Assembly (NCBI GenBank): GCA_000436915.1
Contig: HF994083.1
Location: forward strand, 6,021-37,333
Direction: 5' to 3'
DNA length: 31,313 nt
Origin: Prevotella sp. CAG:1092
GTDB taxonomy: Bacteria > Bacteroidota > Bacteroidia > Bacteroidales > Bacteroidaceae
The notes under the pieces: generated by a model
The model's input: the letters and a program-made list of their open reading frames with translations, nothing else
Database searches by the model: none
Told to the model about the DNA's origin: nothing
Program-made: the position numbers and the translations under genes
In this document: positions 16,883 to 24,976 of the stretch, piece by piece
How the letters are laid out: every line of letters begins with the position of its first letter
How positions within the stretch are numbered: position 1 is the stretch's first letter

Positions 16883-17776
16883 ATGAGTAAAGACATAAGC
16901 TCTAATACCACTACTATGCGGTATTTTCAGCGTTATAAGGATTTATTTTTTATCACATTCGGCATTTTGACCTATTCTATAGGTTATACGGCCTTTATTC
17001 TTCCAGAGAAGGTTGTGATGGGTGGTGTGGCAGGTATCTCCGCCTTGCTTTTCTATGCATTCAATTTACCACCAGGCGTGATGATTTGGGTCTTGAATGT
17101 GATGATGCTCATCCTTGCATTCAAAGCTTTGAACAAGCAATTCGTTATCCGAACAGTTATCGGTGTGAGTATCATGTCATTGTTTGTTGGCATGTTGCAA
17201 CCTTTCTTCGAAGCACATCCTATTATCACAGTAGGTGAAGATAAGTTTATGCACGTTCTTATTGGTGGTGCGCTTGGTGGTGCAGGCTTAGGTATTGTGT
17301 TCTCGCACAATGGTTCTACTGGTGGTACTGATATTATCGTGGCTTTGCTCAATAAGTATACCCGTATGAGCTTTGGTAGAGCGATGCAGGTTATTGACTG
17401 CTGTATCATATCATCATCATACTTGTTGTTCCACAGTACAGAACTTATAGTATATGGAGTGGCATTTACTATCGTTGCCAGCGTTTGTTGTGACTATGTT
17501 ATCAACGGTTCGCGTCAGACTGTTCAATTCCTCATCATTTCAAAGAAATATGAAGAGATTGCCGACACCATTAATAAGGCTGTAGATCGTGGTTGCACTG
17601 TCGTGAATGGTAAAGGATGGTATTCTAAGGGCGATGTTCATATCCTTATAGTTTTGGCACGTAAGTATGAATCGCAAGAGGTTTTCAACCTTGTAAAACA
17701 TATCGACCCTGTAGCGCTTGTTTCGCAGTCGTTTTGCCAAGGGGTCTTTGGTGAGGGCTTCGATAAGATTAAGTAG
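16883..17776 (+). CDS. YitT family membrane protein (DUF161/DUF2179)
   Basis: A 297-residue inner-membrane protein. The N-terminal part (about 20-200) has several hydrophobic helices with the glycine-rich family segments VVMGGVAGISALLFYAFN near residue 45 and GGALGGAGLGIVFSHNGSTG with the following GTDIIVALLN near 128-155. The C-terminal 80 residues form the soluble DUF2179 domain (KYEEIADTINKAVDRGCTVV... LVKHIDPVALVSQS). Function of the family is not established; some members are discussed as transporters. It stands alone, divergent from the ABC-F gene and convergent with the hexuronate operon. Confidence 0.88.
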   Translation: MSKDISSNTTTMRYFQRYKDLFFITFGILTYSIGYTAFILPEKVVMGGVAGISALLFYAFNLPPGVMIWVLNVMMLILAFKALNKQFVIRTVIGVSIMSLFVGMLQPFFEAHPIITVGEDKFMHVLIGGALGGAGLGIVFSHNGSTGGTDIIVALLNKYTRMSFGRAMQVIDCCIISSSYLLFHSTELIVYGVAFTIVASVCCDYVINGSRQTVQFLIISKKYEEIADTINKAVDRGCTVVNGKGWYSKGDVHILIVLARKYESQEVFNLVKHIDPVALVSQSFCQGVFGEGFDKIK

Positions 17777-17807
17777 AAAATGTTTTCATGTTGAAAATTA
17801 CCTTTGT

Positions 17808-17873
17808 TAGAAGTCAAACGAAGATTTGCTAGTAGTCAAAGGTAGATTTTGCAGTAGTCAAACGAGGATTTGA
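17808..17873. repeat. Three degenerate tandem repeats, about 22 bp each
   Basis: Units at 17808-17829 (22 bp), 17830-17852 (23 bp) and 17853-17873 (21 bp) share the pattern TAGTAGTCAAACGARGATTTGC, with small indels and substitutions. They lie between the YitT-gene stop and the bidirectional terminator. There is no spacer between units, so this is not a CRISPR. Confidence 0.8.
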
Positions 17874-17963
17874 TAGCAAGCATAAACCCGAGTTTACAGG
17901 TTTTGTTGGCGGCTGAAGCAGTATTGGTAATGCTTAGAAGCCAACCTCGGAATAGTGATAAAC

Positions 17964-17998
17964 AAAATGGCTAGATTCACATAGAATCCAGCCATTTT
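17964..17998. terminator. Bidirectional terminator
   Basis: 15-bp stem with one A-C mismatch (AAAATGGCTAGATTC at 17964-17978, GAATCCAGCCATTTT at 17984-17998), loop ACATA, T run on the plus side and A/T-rich flank on the other. It lies between convergent genes and can serve both the YitT gene and the mannonate oxidoreductase gene. Confidence 0.85.
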
Positions 17999-18041
17999 TG
18001 TTATGTCTGCTTATTTGTTAAGATGCAATATTATGATATTC

Positions 18042-18854
18042 TTACATTGCAAAGATATTGAAGCCACCATCTACTACAGCTACAGTACCTGTAACAAACT
18101 TAGAGGCATCAGAGATGAGGTATTGAATGGTGCCACATAATTCTTCAGGTTCACCCATTCTACCAAATGGAGTCTGGCGTATAACGTCCTTACCACGTTC
18201 TGTATACGAACCGTCAGGATTTGTAAGCAATGAGCGGTTTTGCTCTGTGATGAAGAAACCTGGAGCTATAGCATTTACACGAATGCCTTCACCAAACTTC
18301 TTTGCACACTCATGAGCCATGTAGGCTGTAAAATTAGATATGCCAGCCTTTGCCGCAGCATATCCGCATACGCGAGTCATAGGGCGGAAAGCTGCCATAG
18401 AAGAGAAGTTTACTATTGTTCCCTTACCTTGCTTTACCAAAGGTTCGAGAAATACCTGAGTCGGGATAACGGTACCTGTGAGGTTGAGATTCAAGACTGT
18501 TTGGAACTGTGCAGGATCGAGATCAAAGAAGTTTTGGTCAGGACCTATAGTTGCACCCTTCATGTTGCCACCTGCTGCGTTGAGTAGAGAGTCGATGCGA
18601 CCATATTTTGACAAAATATCCTCACGGTTCTTAATCAATTTCTCCTTATTCATTACGTCGGTTTTATAAAATGAAGCCTCGCCACCATTCTGCTTAATAT
18701 CTTCAACAATAGCGTTGCCAACATTCTCTTTTCTTCCAAGGATGGCAATCTTAGCTCCTTGCTCTGCCAGATATTTTGCAATAGCACGACCTAGCACACC
18801 TGTTCCACCTGTTATTACCACTACGTGGCCTTTAACATCGAATAGATTTTTCAT
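18042..18854 (-). CDS. SDR-family D-mannonate oxidoreductase (fructuronate reductase)
   Basis: A 270-residue classical short-chain dehydrogenase. Visible motifs are the Rossmann nucleotide loop GGTGVLGRAIA (about 16-26), the NAAGG segment near residue 92, the catalytic serine in NFSSMAAF and the YAAAK active-site tyrosine/lysine near 165-169, and the C-terminal GTVAVVDGGF. Position 42 bp after mannonate dehydratase, same strand, points to reduction of D-fructuronate to D-mannonate in glucuronate catabolism; SDR-type enzymes with this role are known, for example Bacillus UxuB, in contrast to the long-chain E. coli UxuB. Another sugar-acid oxidoreductase role cannot be excluded. Confidence 0.85.
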   Translation of the reverse strand: MKNLFDVKGHVVVITGGTGVLGRAIAKYLAEQGAKIAILGRKENVGNAIVEDIKQNGGEASFYKTDVMNKEKLIKNREDILSKYGRIDSLLNAAGGNMKGATIGPDQNFFDLDPAQFQTVLNLNLTGTVIPTQVFLEPLVKQGKGTIVNFSSMAAFRPMTRVCGYAAAKAGISNFTAYMAHECAKKFGEGIRVNAIAPGFFITEQNRSLLTNPDGSYTERGKDVIRQTPFGRMGEPEELCGTIQYLISDASKFVTGTVAVVDGGFNIFAM

Positions 18855-18896
18855 TATATTAATATTATATTTTAAAGATTTGTTTTATTGCAATAG

Positions 18897-20117
18897 TTAT
18901 TCAAAGAATCCTGGCTGATGATATGGAATGCCATGTTCGCGGTCAACAGTAGCAAGAATACCCTGTACTTGTCCCATGGCAAACATACGGCCGAGGAAAG
19001 AGTAACCAGCATTATATCCCTTTGTCTCGTCACCAAGCATGGTCATACCATGATCTACACGCATAGGAAGTTTAGGATTAGTACTCTCGAAGATGCGAGC
19101 CAGTTCTATGATGTCAGCACGTCCGCCAAGATGACTTGCTTCGGTAAAGTCGCCATTAGGGAAGATATGGCATGAACGTAGATGTACGAACCATGTGCGA
19201 CTTGCGTATTTGCGAGCAAGAGCAACAACATCGTTATGTTTGCCAGCTGAAAGTGAGCCTGCACAGAATGTCAGACCATTATGATGGTTGTCAACAGCAT
19301 TGAGGAACCATTCTATGTCTTCATCGCATGTCACGATACGTGGCAAACCAAGGATAGGGAATGGAGGGTCGTCAGGATGCACGCACATATACATATCACA
19401 CTCTTCGCAAACAGGCATGATGGCATTGAGGAAATAGCGCATGTTTTCGCGGAGTTGCTCCTTAGTGATGCCTTTGTAAAGGTTTAATAATTGACGGAAC
19501 AATTCAACTGGATGCTCGTCGTCTTCCTTAATATTACCACTAACGAATCCCTGAGTCTTTACGATAATATTATCTACTAACTTGTGGTCGTCGGCAGGAG
19601 TCATCTTAGCTTTCAATTCTTCCACTTCGCTAAGGATGTCGCGATTAATCTTTTCGCCCATAACCTTCCAATCCTCTGCAGCATTCTCACGCTTCAAGAT
19701 ATGAATATCAAAGTATGCAAATTCTGGATAACTGAAATAAAGGTTTGTTGTGCCATTAGGGTTTGGATGAGCCAGGTCTGTACGTGCCCAGTCCAATACA
19801 GGCATGAAGTTATAGCAGATTGTATGTATACCTTCTGCAGAAAGATTGCGCAAACTTTGCTTGTAATTTTCAATCAGTTGATCACGGTCGGCACCTGCAT
19901 ATTTTATACTTTCTGACACAGGCAAGCTTTCAACAACACTCCATCTCATACCATAGCTTTCTATATAAGACTTGAGGTCATTAATCTTTTCGCGAGTCCA
20001 CACTTCGCCATTAGGTACATCGTGCAGGGCTGTTACAATTCCCTCCACGCCAATCTCACGTAGCATGGCAAGAGTGATCTTATCATTCTTGCCAAACCAT
20101 CTCCAGGTTCTTTCCAT
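18897..20117 (-). CDS. uxuA: Mannonate dehydratase
   Basis: Cytoplasmic enzyme converting D-mannonate to 2-keto-3-deoxy-D-gluconate in the glucuronate pathway. The 406-residue product shows the xylose-isomerase-like TIM-barrel UxuA features: RWFGKND near the N-terminus, GIVTALHDVPNGEVW near residue 26-40, HPDDPP near 245, FCAGSLSAG near 285, HLRSCHIFPNGDFTEASHLGG near 318 and RVDHGMTMLGDE near 358, which carry the metal-binding histidine, cysteine and aspartate residues typical of the family. Length is normal. It leads the two-gene operon with the SDR oxidoreductase. A -7 box and paired direct repeats lie upstream. Confidence 0.95.
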   Translation of the reverse strand: MERTWRWFGKNDKITLAMLREIGVEGIVTALHDVPNGEVWTREKINDLKSYIESYGMRWSVVESLPVSESIKYAGADRDQLIENYKQSLRNLSAEGIHTICYNFMPVLDWARTDLAHPNPNGTTNLYFSYPEFAYFDIHILKRENAAEDWKVMGEKINRDILSEVEELKAKMTPADDHKLVDNIIVKTQGFVSGNIKEDDEHPVELFRQLLNLYKGITKEQLRENMRYFLNAIMPVCEECDMYMCVHPDDPPFPILGLPRIVTCDEDIEWFLNAVDNHHNGLTFCAGSLSAGKHNDVVALARKYASRTWFVHLRSCHIFPNGDFTEASHLGGRADIIELARIFESTNPKLPMRVDHGMTMLGDETKGYNAGYSFLGRMFAMGQVQGILATVDREHGIPYHQPGFFE

Positions 20118-20151
20118 ATTTTGTTTTTTATAGTTTGTTTAAATGTTAGTG

Positions 20152-20159
20152 CAAAAATA
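20152..20159 (-). promoter_or_regulatory. uxuA promoter (-7 box)
   Basis: Minus-strand TATTTTTG matches TAnnTTTG exactly, about 35 bp before the uxuA start. The -33 position has no TTTG, which fits a promoter needing an activator; paired direct repeats lie where such a protein would bind. Confidence 0.65.
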
Positions 20160-20181
20160 GCGGTATTATTTATATATAAGG

Positions 20182-20214
20182 TGCAATATCGTACATATTA
20201 CTGCAAAATAGTAC
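20182..20214. repeat. 20-bp-phased direct repeats upstream of uxuA
   Basis: TGCAATATCGTAC (20182-20194) and TGCAAAATAGTAC (20202-20214) are identical at 11 of 13 positions and start exactly 20 bp apart, about two helical turns. Their proximal edge is 22 bp upstream of the uxuA -7 box, covering the -33 zone. They overlap the last codons of the phosphodiesterase gene. The arrangement resembles AraC-type activator sites. Confidence 0.65.
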
Positions 20215-21382
20215 GAATATTGTCTATATTTCCATCGTTTTTAGACTCCTTGATGCCTAAAAGGTGGCAAATAAGGGAATAAACATTGACATTGGCAAAG
20301 TGAGGGAATTTTATATGTTTGAAGTCTGGACCAACAGCTCGAAACAAAGCATGAACATCGCTATATTCAGGATCAAAGCCATGTGCTCCTCCTTCGTTTG
20401 CTTCCTTATCTTGTATAAGCCATCCTAAATCCGGGTCTACTATCACATCGCCTACGCGACCATTTGTACCATAGTGAAGACGAGCGGGTATGTTATTTCT
20501 CTTCCATACTCTTGCATGCTCGATACCATGCAAAGCATTATATACAGAATCCTGACATCCTGGTTTTACATAGATGTTAGCAGGAATATGACCCTCAATC
20601 TTTACCAACCATTCGTCTTTCAACAAATGACGTATTGGCACATTATTACCTTTTGCTACCCATGCCATACCATGGTCTGAAAGGATAATTAGGTTTATAT
20701 CATTGGCAACAGGAAGAACTTGCAAACGTTTATAAAAGTTTGTTAGCATAGAGTCAACCTTTTGTACCATTGCTCTAGTCTGTTTTCCTTGTGGTCCAAA
20801 GTTGTGACCATTTCCATCTGGTTCTTCCAAGTATCCCATTATAAGGTCTGGACGCTTTTTTTCTGGCAATGCTAATTGCTCAATTATTCCATCCAAACGT
20901 TGTTGCATAGTGAGTCTTGGTTGCTTATCATATATATAATAGGTGTTAGGGTAGCTGCCACCTACACATACATCAGAACCTGGCCAATAGAAAACAGCAG
21001 TCTTAAGTCCTTGTCGCTTAGCAGTATTCCATATAGGGTCACCACCATAATATACAGGGTTAGTTTTCTGTTCTGCATTGCCTAAAGAGAATGATTCCCC
21101 TGTCTTAACATCGTAGAAATTATTAGCCACTATGCCATGATGGTCTGGATACAATCCTGTAGCCAAGGTGTAATGATTTGGAAATGTTTTAGAAGGGTAG
21201 GAGGGGATAAGTCCTGATTCTACGCCTTTTTCTGCCATCATATCCATAAATGGAGTATTATACCATTGTGTATAATCCCATCTGTAGCCATCAAGCGATA
21301 AAACTACGGTATAATGTTTCTTTGCAGAAATGCTGATAGCTACAAAAGCCAATAAAATGGTAGTTAAGAATAGTTTTTTCAT
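20198..21382 (-). CDS. Exported nucleotide pyrophosphatase/phosphodiesterase (ENPP-like)
   Basis: Alkaline-phosphatase-superfamily hydrolase, probably periplasmic, cleaving phosphodiester or pyrophosphate bonds. The 394-residue product starts with a signal peptide (MKKLFLTTILLAFVAISISA). Active-site features are D31 in LSLDGYRWDY, the nucleophile T66 in YPSKTFPNHYTLATGLYPDHHG, the metal ligands in EEPDGNGHNFGP and LSDHGMA, and GAHGFDPE near the C-terminus. These define the nucleotide pyrophosphatase/phosphodiesterase group. True substrate is unknown. It has its own promoter and ends within the uxuA upstream region, with no terminator of its own visible, so read-through into uxuA is possible. 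Confidence 0.92.
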   Translation of the reverse strand: MKKLFLTTILLAFVAISISAKKHYTVVLSLDGYRWDYTQWYNTPFMDMMAEKGVESGLIPSYPSKTFPNHYTLATGLYPDHHGIVANNFYDVKTGESFSLGNAEQKTNPVYYGGDPIWNTAKRQGLKTAVFYWPGSDVCVGGSYPNTYYIYDKQPRLTMQQRLDGIIEQLALPEKKRPDLIMGYLEEPDGNGHNFGPQGKQTRAMVQKVDSMLTNFYKRLQVLPVANDINLIILSDHGMAWVAKGNNVPIRHLLKDEWLVKIEGHIPANIYVKPGCQDSVYNALHGIEHARVWKRNNIPARLHYGTNGRVGDVIVDPDLGWLIQDKEANEGGAHGFDPEYSDVHALFRAVGPDFKHIKFPHFANVNVYSLICHLLGIKESKNDGNIDNIRTILQ

Positions 21383-21419
21383 AAATTCTTGCGTTAATCT
21401 ATATTGTGTAAAGATAATG

Positions 21420-21450
21420 CAAAGTTAGACAAATCCTGTGGATTAACAAA
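21420..21450 (-). promoter_or_regulatory. Promoter of the phosphodiesterase gene
   Basis: Minus-strand TAACTTTG (21420-21427), an exact -7 box, with TTTG (21447-21450) at 19-bp spacing, about 38 bp upstream of the start. A 7-bp inverted repeat ACTTTAT/ATAAAGT (21475-21500, 12-bp spacer) lies 25 bp further upstream. Confidence 0.8.
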
Positions 21451-21631
21451 ATGATATCAAGCTTTTCTCACGACACTTTATAATATGTATACCATAAAGT
21501 TAGCCTTAATCAGCATGCTGTTTAATGGTATGTTGAATACATAATGTGAATGTAATAAATGTGATGTCATACTTTTTGCTTTTTTAACCATAAAAAACTA
21601 TAAAAACTTTTTATGTTAAAGAATTAATGTA

Positions 21632-21639
21632 TAAATTTG
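21632..21639 (+). promoter_or_regulatory. Promoter (-7 box) of the AraC-type gene
   Basis: TAAATTTG matches TAnnTTTG exactly, about 35 bp before the start at 21674. No TTTG is present at the right distance, so the -33 element is weak. The rest of the 21451-21631 interval is AT-rich with only short imperfect repeats. Confidence 0.6.
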
Positions 21640-21673
21640 CAGAAAGAAATATAAATATTAAAAGGTAAAGATC

Positions 21674-22171
21674 ATGGCAAAGTATAACATTACTGAACCC
21701 AAAGAGAAAGAGGCTGCCTATCGTACCTTGGTAAGCCCAAAGTTAATGGATAAGCTTAAGGAGAAAATCCTAGAAATTATTCTTATACAAAAGAAGTATA
21801 AAGATAAGGATTATTCTGCCAAACAGCTTGCAGAAGATTTGCATACTAATACTCGTTACATTTCAGCAGTTGTCAATGTTCGTTTCCACATGAACTACAC
21901 TTCATTCGTCAATAAATATCGTATTGACGAGGCGATGACTTTGCTGGTCGACAAACGTTACCAAGACCTAAACATGGAGGATATTTCTGATATGGTGGGT
22001 TTTGCAAACCGTCAGTCATTCTATGCATCCTTCTACAAGTTTAAAGGTATAACTCCTCGTGAATACAAGATGACACATCTGGCCCAACATCCTCAATTAG
22101 CTGAAAAGCCAAAGAAAAGAGGAAGAAAGCCAGGTTCTAAGAATAAAGTAAAAAATGCAACAGCAGAATAA
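21674..22171 (+). CDS. Small AraC-type DNA-binding protein with AT-hook tail
   Basis: A 165-residue protein formed almost only of an AraC/XylS DNA-binding domain: first helix-turn-helix about residues 48-69 (AKQLAEDLHTNTRYISAVV), second about 101-124 (MEDISDMVGFANRQSFYASFYK), ending in the typical GITPREYK (125-132). No ligand-binding or sensor domain is attached. The tail (145-160) is strongly basic, KPKKRGRKPGSKNK, resembling an AT-hook that grips the minor groove of AT-rich DNA. Its last 17 bp overlap the start of the M49 peptidase gene, so the two are probably translationally coupled. Targets are unknown. Confidence 0.85.
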   Translation: MAKYNITEPKEKEAAYRTLVSPKLMDKLKEKILEIILIQKKYKDKDYSAKQLAEDLHTNTRYISAVVNVRFHMNYTSFVNKYRIDEAMTLLVDKRYQDLNMEDISDMVGFANRQSFYASFYKFKGITPREYKMTHLAQHPQLAEKPKKRGRKPGSKNKVKNATAE

Positions 22172-24128
22172 AAATTCAGAGTTTGAAGGTTTTTGCTATT
22201 CTGGCGAGCGCTTTGCTGACTTACAGATGCTACGTTATCGCCTCAATGGTTTCGAATCTTTGTCTTTAAGACAGAAGCTCTATGTTTATTATTTGAGTAA
22301 AGCAACATTGGCCGGTAGAGATATCACTACCGACCAATTTGGTTTTTATAACCTCGACATCCGAAAGGTGTTAGAGGCCGTATATGTTAATTATCAGGGT
22401 AACAAAGAGTGTGAAGACTTCATAGCTATGACTATATATCTTAAGCGTATATGGTTTAGCAATGGTATTTATCATCATTATGGTTCAGAGAAGTTTGCTC
22501 CGGAGTTCTCTCCAGCATTCCTTCTTGATGCTATGAAAAGCATCGAACCTTCTTTGTTGCCATTGGCAAAAGGTGAGACTGTAGATGGTTTATTTGACAG
22601 ACTTAAGTCTGCAATCTTCGACCCTAGCTTCTTGCCAAAGAAGGTTAATAAAGCTGATGGATGCGATCTTGTGGCAACTTCGGCTTGCAATTTCTATCAT
22701 AACGTTTCGCAACATGAAGTAGAAGACTATTATTCTTCGCTTAAAGCTACGGTCGACAAGAATCCTCCTTCGTTTGGCCTCAACTCTCGTTTGGTAAAAC
22801 AGAATGGAGAATTGATAGAGCAAGTATGGAAAATAGACGGCATGTATAGTAAGGCTATAGAAATAATAGTATCTTACCTGCGTCAAGCTGCCGAATATGC
22901 AGAAAACGAGCAGCAGCAAAAGATTATCTCTCTACTTATAAGTTATTATCAGACAGGCGACTTGCGAGTATTTGATAAATATTCTATCGAATGGCTTAAA
23001 GAACAAGATGGTCGAATAGATTTTATTAATGGCTTTATCGAAGTCTATAACGATCCGCTTGGATTAAAGGCTTCATGGGAAGGTATCGTAGAATATAAAG
23101 ATCTGGTTGCAACTCGTCGCACACGTACTATTAGTGATAATGCGCAATGGTTTGAAGACAACTCGCCGGTAGATTCTCGCTTTAAGAAGAAGATCGTGAA
23201 AGGTGTAACAGCTAACGTTGTTTGTGCGGCAATGCTTGGTGGCGATGAATATCCATCAACAGCTATCGGCATTAATCTACCTAATGCTGACTGGATAAGA
23301 GCAGAACATGGTTCTAAGAGTGTTACTATAGGTAATCTAACAGACGCTTATAATAAGGCTGCAAGAGGCAATGGTTTTGATAGAGAGTTTGTTATAGACG
23401 AGCCAACTCGTTCTTTTATTGACAAATATGGTGATATCTGCGATGATTTACATACAGATTTGCACGAATGTCTTGGTCATGGTAGTGGTCAACTTCTTCC
23501 AGGAGTGGACCCTGATGCACTAAAGGCGTATTCCAATACCATCGAGGAAGCTCGAGCAGACTTGTTCGGATTATATTATATTGCCGATCAAAAGCTTGTA
23601 GACCTTGGACTTGTTCCAAATCCCGAGGCTTATAAATCACAATATTATACCTATATGATGAATGGTTTGATGACTCAGCTGGTTAGAATCAAACCAGGAC
23701 ATCAGATAGAGGAAGCCCATATGCGCAATCGTGCATTGATAGCTCGTTGGGCTCTTGATAATGGCGATGGCGCTGTAGAACTAAAGAAAATTGATGGCAA
23801 AACTTATGTTTTTGTAAACGACTATCAGAAGCTTCGTCAAGTCTTTGCTCATCTACTTGCTGAAGTGCAGCGAATAAAGAGCGAAGGTGATTTCTTGGCA
23901 GCAAGAGAACTAGTAGAAACCTATGGAGTGAAGGTTGATGCTGAACTTCATTGCGAGATTCTTAAGCGATATAAGACTCTTAATATAGCACCTTATAAAG
24001 GTTTCTTAAACCCTTGGCTTAAAATCATTTATACTGATAATGGTGAAGTAAAGGATGTGGTTGCTGACTATACAGAAACTTACGAGCAGCAGATGCTTAG
24101 ATATAGCCACGAATACGGGTTACTATAA
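22155..24128 (+). CDS. M49-family dipeptidyl peptidase III
   Basis: Zinc exopeptidase predicted to release dipeptides from peptide N-termini. The 657-residue product has the family-defining HEXXGH motif as HECLGHGSG (H437, E438, H442) and the second zinc/catalytic motif EEARAD (464-469). Length fits bacterial M49 enzymes. No signal peptide is present (the N-terminus is MQQQNKNSEFEG), so it should be cytoplasmic. The start at 22155 lies inside the end of the AraC-type gene in another frame; it is chosen because it keeps the full N-terminal region, although an internal start near residue 25 is possible. A hairpin follows the stop. Confidence 0.9.
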   Translation: MQQQNKNSEFEGFCYSGERFADLQMLRYRLNGFESLSLRQKLYVYYLSKATLAGRDITTDQFGFYNLDIRKVLEAVYVNYQGNKECEDFIAMTIYLKRIWFSNGIYHHYGSEKFAPEFSPAFLLDAMKSIEPSLLPLAKGETVDGLFDRLKSAIFDPSFLPKKVNKADGCDLVATSACNFYHNVSQHEVEDYYSSLKATVDKNPPSFGLNSRLVKQNGELIEQVWKIDGMYSKAIEIIVSYLRQAAEYAENEQQQKIISLLISYYQTGDLRVFDKYSIEWLKEQDGRIDFINGFIEVYNDPLGLKASWEGIVEYKDLVATRRTRTISDNAQWFEDNSPVDSRFKKKIVKGVTANVVCAAMLGGDEYPSTAIGINLPNADWIRAEHGSKSVTIGNLTDAYNKAARGNGFDREFVIDEPTRSFIDKYGDICDDLHTDLHECLGHGSGQLLPGVDPDALKAYSNTIEEARADLFGLYYIADQKLVDLGLVPNPEAYKSQYYTYMMNGLMTQLVRIKPGHQIEEAHMRNRALIARWALDNGDGAVELKKIDGKTYVFVNDYQKLRQVFAHLLAEVQRIKSEGDFLAARELVETYGVKVDAELHCEILKRYKTLNIAPYKGFLNPWLKIIYTDNGEVKDVVADYTETYEQQMLRYSHEYGLL

Positions 24129-24138
24129 ATGAATTATC

Positions 24139-24178
24139 AGACGTATGCTATCGTTATCACGATGTATGGCATACGTCT
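24139..24178 (+). terminator. Cruciform-like hairpin after the M49 gene
   Basis: A perfect 10-bp outer stem AGACGTATGC/GCATACGTCT encloses a second hairpin ATCGT-TATC-ACGAT (24050s loop positions 24050-24063 are not involved; inner stem is 24150-24163). It begins 10 bp past the M49 stop and is followed by AT-rich sequence without a clear T run. Terminator or mRNA-processing structure. Confidence 0.5.
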
Positions 24179-24206
24179 TAATTATGTTAATACATATTTA
24201 TATATT

Positions 24207-24827
24207 ATGACTGAAGAGAAAAACGAAATACTGAAAGAGATAAAGCGCTCATTCCGTTCTATGATGAATGGAGTTGCGAGCCACTCTATGAGAGAGAAAG
24301 GTGTAGAATATAAAATTAACTGGGGAGTAAACCTCGTTAATCTTAGAACACTTGCTTCGAAATATGATAAAGATTTCGAATTGGCTATTGCACTTTGGAA
24401 AGAGAATATCCGTGAGTGCAAAATACTAGCAACAATGCTTATGCCTGCAGACAAAATGGATGCAGAGATTGCTGATATATGGATGGAGCAAGTAGTGTCT
24501 CAAGAAATGGCTGAGATGCTTGCTCTCAATCTTTTGCAGTATGTAGATTACGCTCCTGAAATTGCATACAAATGGATAGCTTCTGATAAACCATTATATC
24601 AGCTATGTGGTTTCTGTATTATTGGCAGACTCTTTAGTTATGGACAGGAACCTAACGAGCGTGGTATTAATGAATATGTAGACCAGACAATAACAGCACT
24701 ACAAGGAAATAATGTTGGTGTTGCACATGCAGCAATAAACTCATTAGTTAGATTTGCAGACTTAGGCATAGTATATGAAAGAATTGCCAAGCATGCAACT
24801 AAAGCTGCAGGACTGGATTTTTTATAG
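24207..24827 (+). CDS. DNA alkylation repair protein homologue (AlkD-like, HEAT repeats)
   Basis: A 206-residue, largely helical protein resembling the AlkC/AlkD DNA-alkylation-repair superfamily, which removes N3/N7-alkylated bases through stacked HEAT-like helical pairs. Helical repeats run through the protein, for example LATMLMPADKMDAEIADIW and the following VSQEMAEMLALNLLQ, with conserved-looking tryptophans in ALWKENIRECK, IADIWMEQ and AYKWIASDK. The start at 24207 (MTEEKNEILKEI) is preferred to the in-frame ATG at 24129, because the intervening 26 codons read through the hairpin at 24139-24178 and look non-coding. Enzymatic activity is not certain; some members bind but do not excise. 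Confidence 0.72.
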   Translation: MTEEKNEILKEIKRSFRSMMNGVASHSMREKGVEYKINWGVNLVNLRTLASKYDKDFELAIALWKENIRECKILATMLMPADKMDAEIADIWMEQVVSQEMAEMLALNLLQYVDYAPEIAYKWIASDKPLYQLCGFCIIGRLFSYGQEPNERGINEYVDQTITALQGNNVGVAHAAINSLVRFADLGIVYERIAKHATKAAGLDFL

Positions 24828-24863
24828 TTTTTTGTTCTTCGATGCTACTTTTTGTTTAGCTTT

Positions 24864-24894
24864 GCATGGTTTTGAATAAAATTTGTTACCTTTG
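24864..24894 (+). promoter_or_regulatory. Promoter of the DUF4494-yggS genes
   Basis: TACCTTTG (24887-24894) is an exact -7 box. The nearest TTTG, 24861-24864, is at 22-bp spacing, slightly long. It lies about 79 bp before the DUF4494 start and 44 bp before the short upstream ORF. Confidence 0.65.
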
Positions 24895-24937
24895 CAATCA
24901 AGTTTATAAATAATAGTCAACGTCTGCAAAAAGAACA

Positions 24938-24976
24938 ATGGCTAAACATCAATATTTTATCATAAATATAACATGA
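24938..24976 (+). CDS. Possible 12-codon upstream ORF
   Basis: An ATG at 24938 opens MAKHQYFIINIT and stops with TGA at 24974-24976, overlapping the DUF4494 start codon in an ATGA arrangement. It lies inside the predicted leader. The overlap would allow stop-start coupling. Too short for coding statistics, so it may be chance. Confidence 0.35.
   Translation: MAKHQYFIINIT

Noticed and set aside
16254..16886. 210-codon plus-strand ORF antisense to the ABC-F gene
   Set aside because: It lies across a well-supported gene and its promoter, has no recognisable domain, and its composition (rich in Cys, Phe, Ser) is that of a reverse-frame reading.
17808..17873. Possible CRISPR fragment
   Set aside because: Units are directly abutting with no spacers, are diverged, and no cas gene is present.
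21541..21570. AATGTGA repeated twice, 15 bp apart, upstream of the AraC-type gene
   Set aside because: Seven-base repeats in AT-rich DNA are expected by chance, and they do not align with a promoter element.
24129..24206. Longer N-terminus for the AlkD-like protein
   Set aside because: The extra 26 codons pass through the hairpin at 24139-24178 and are poorly protein-like; the start at 24207 gives a normal helical N-terminus.
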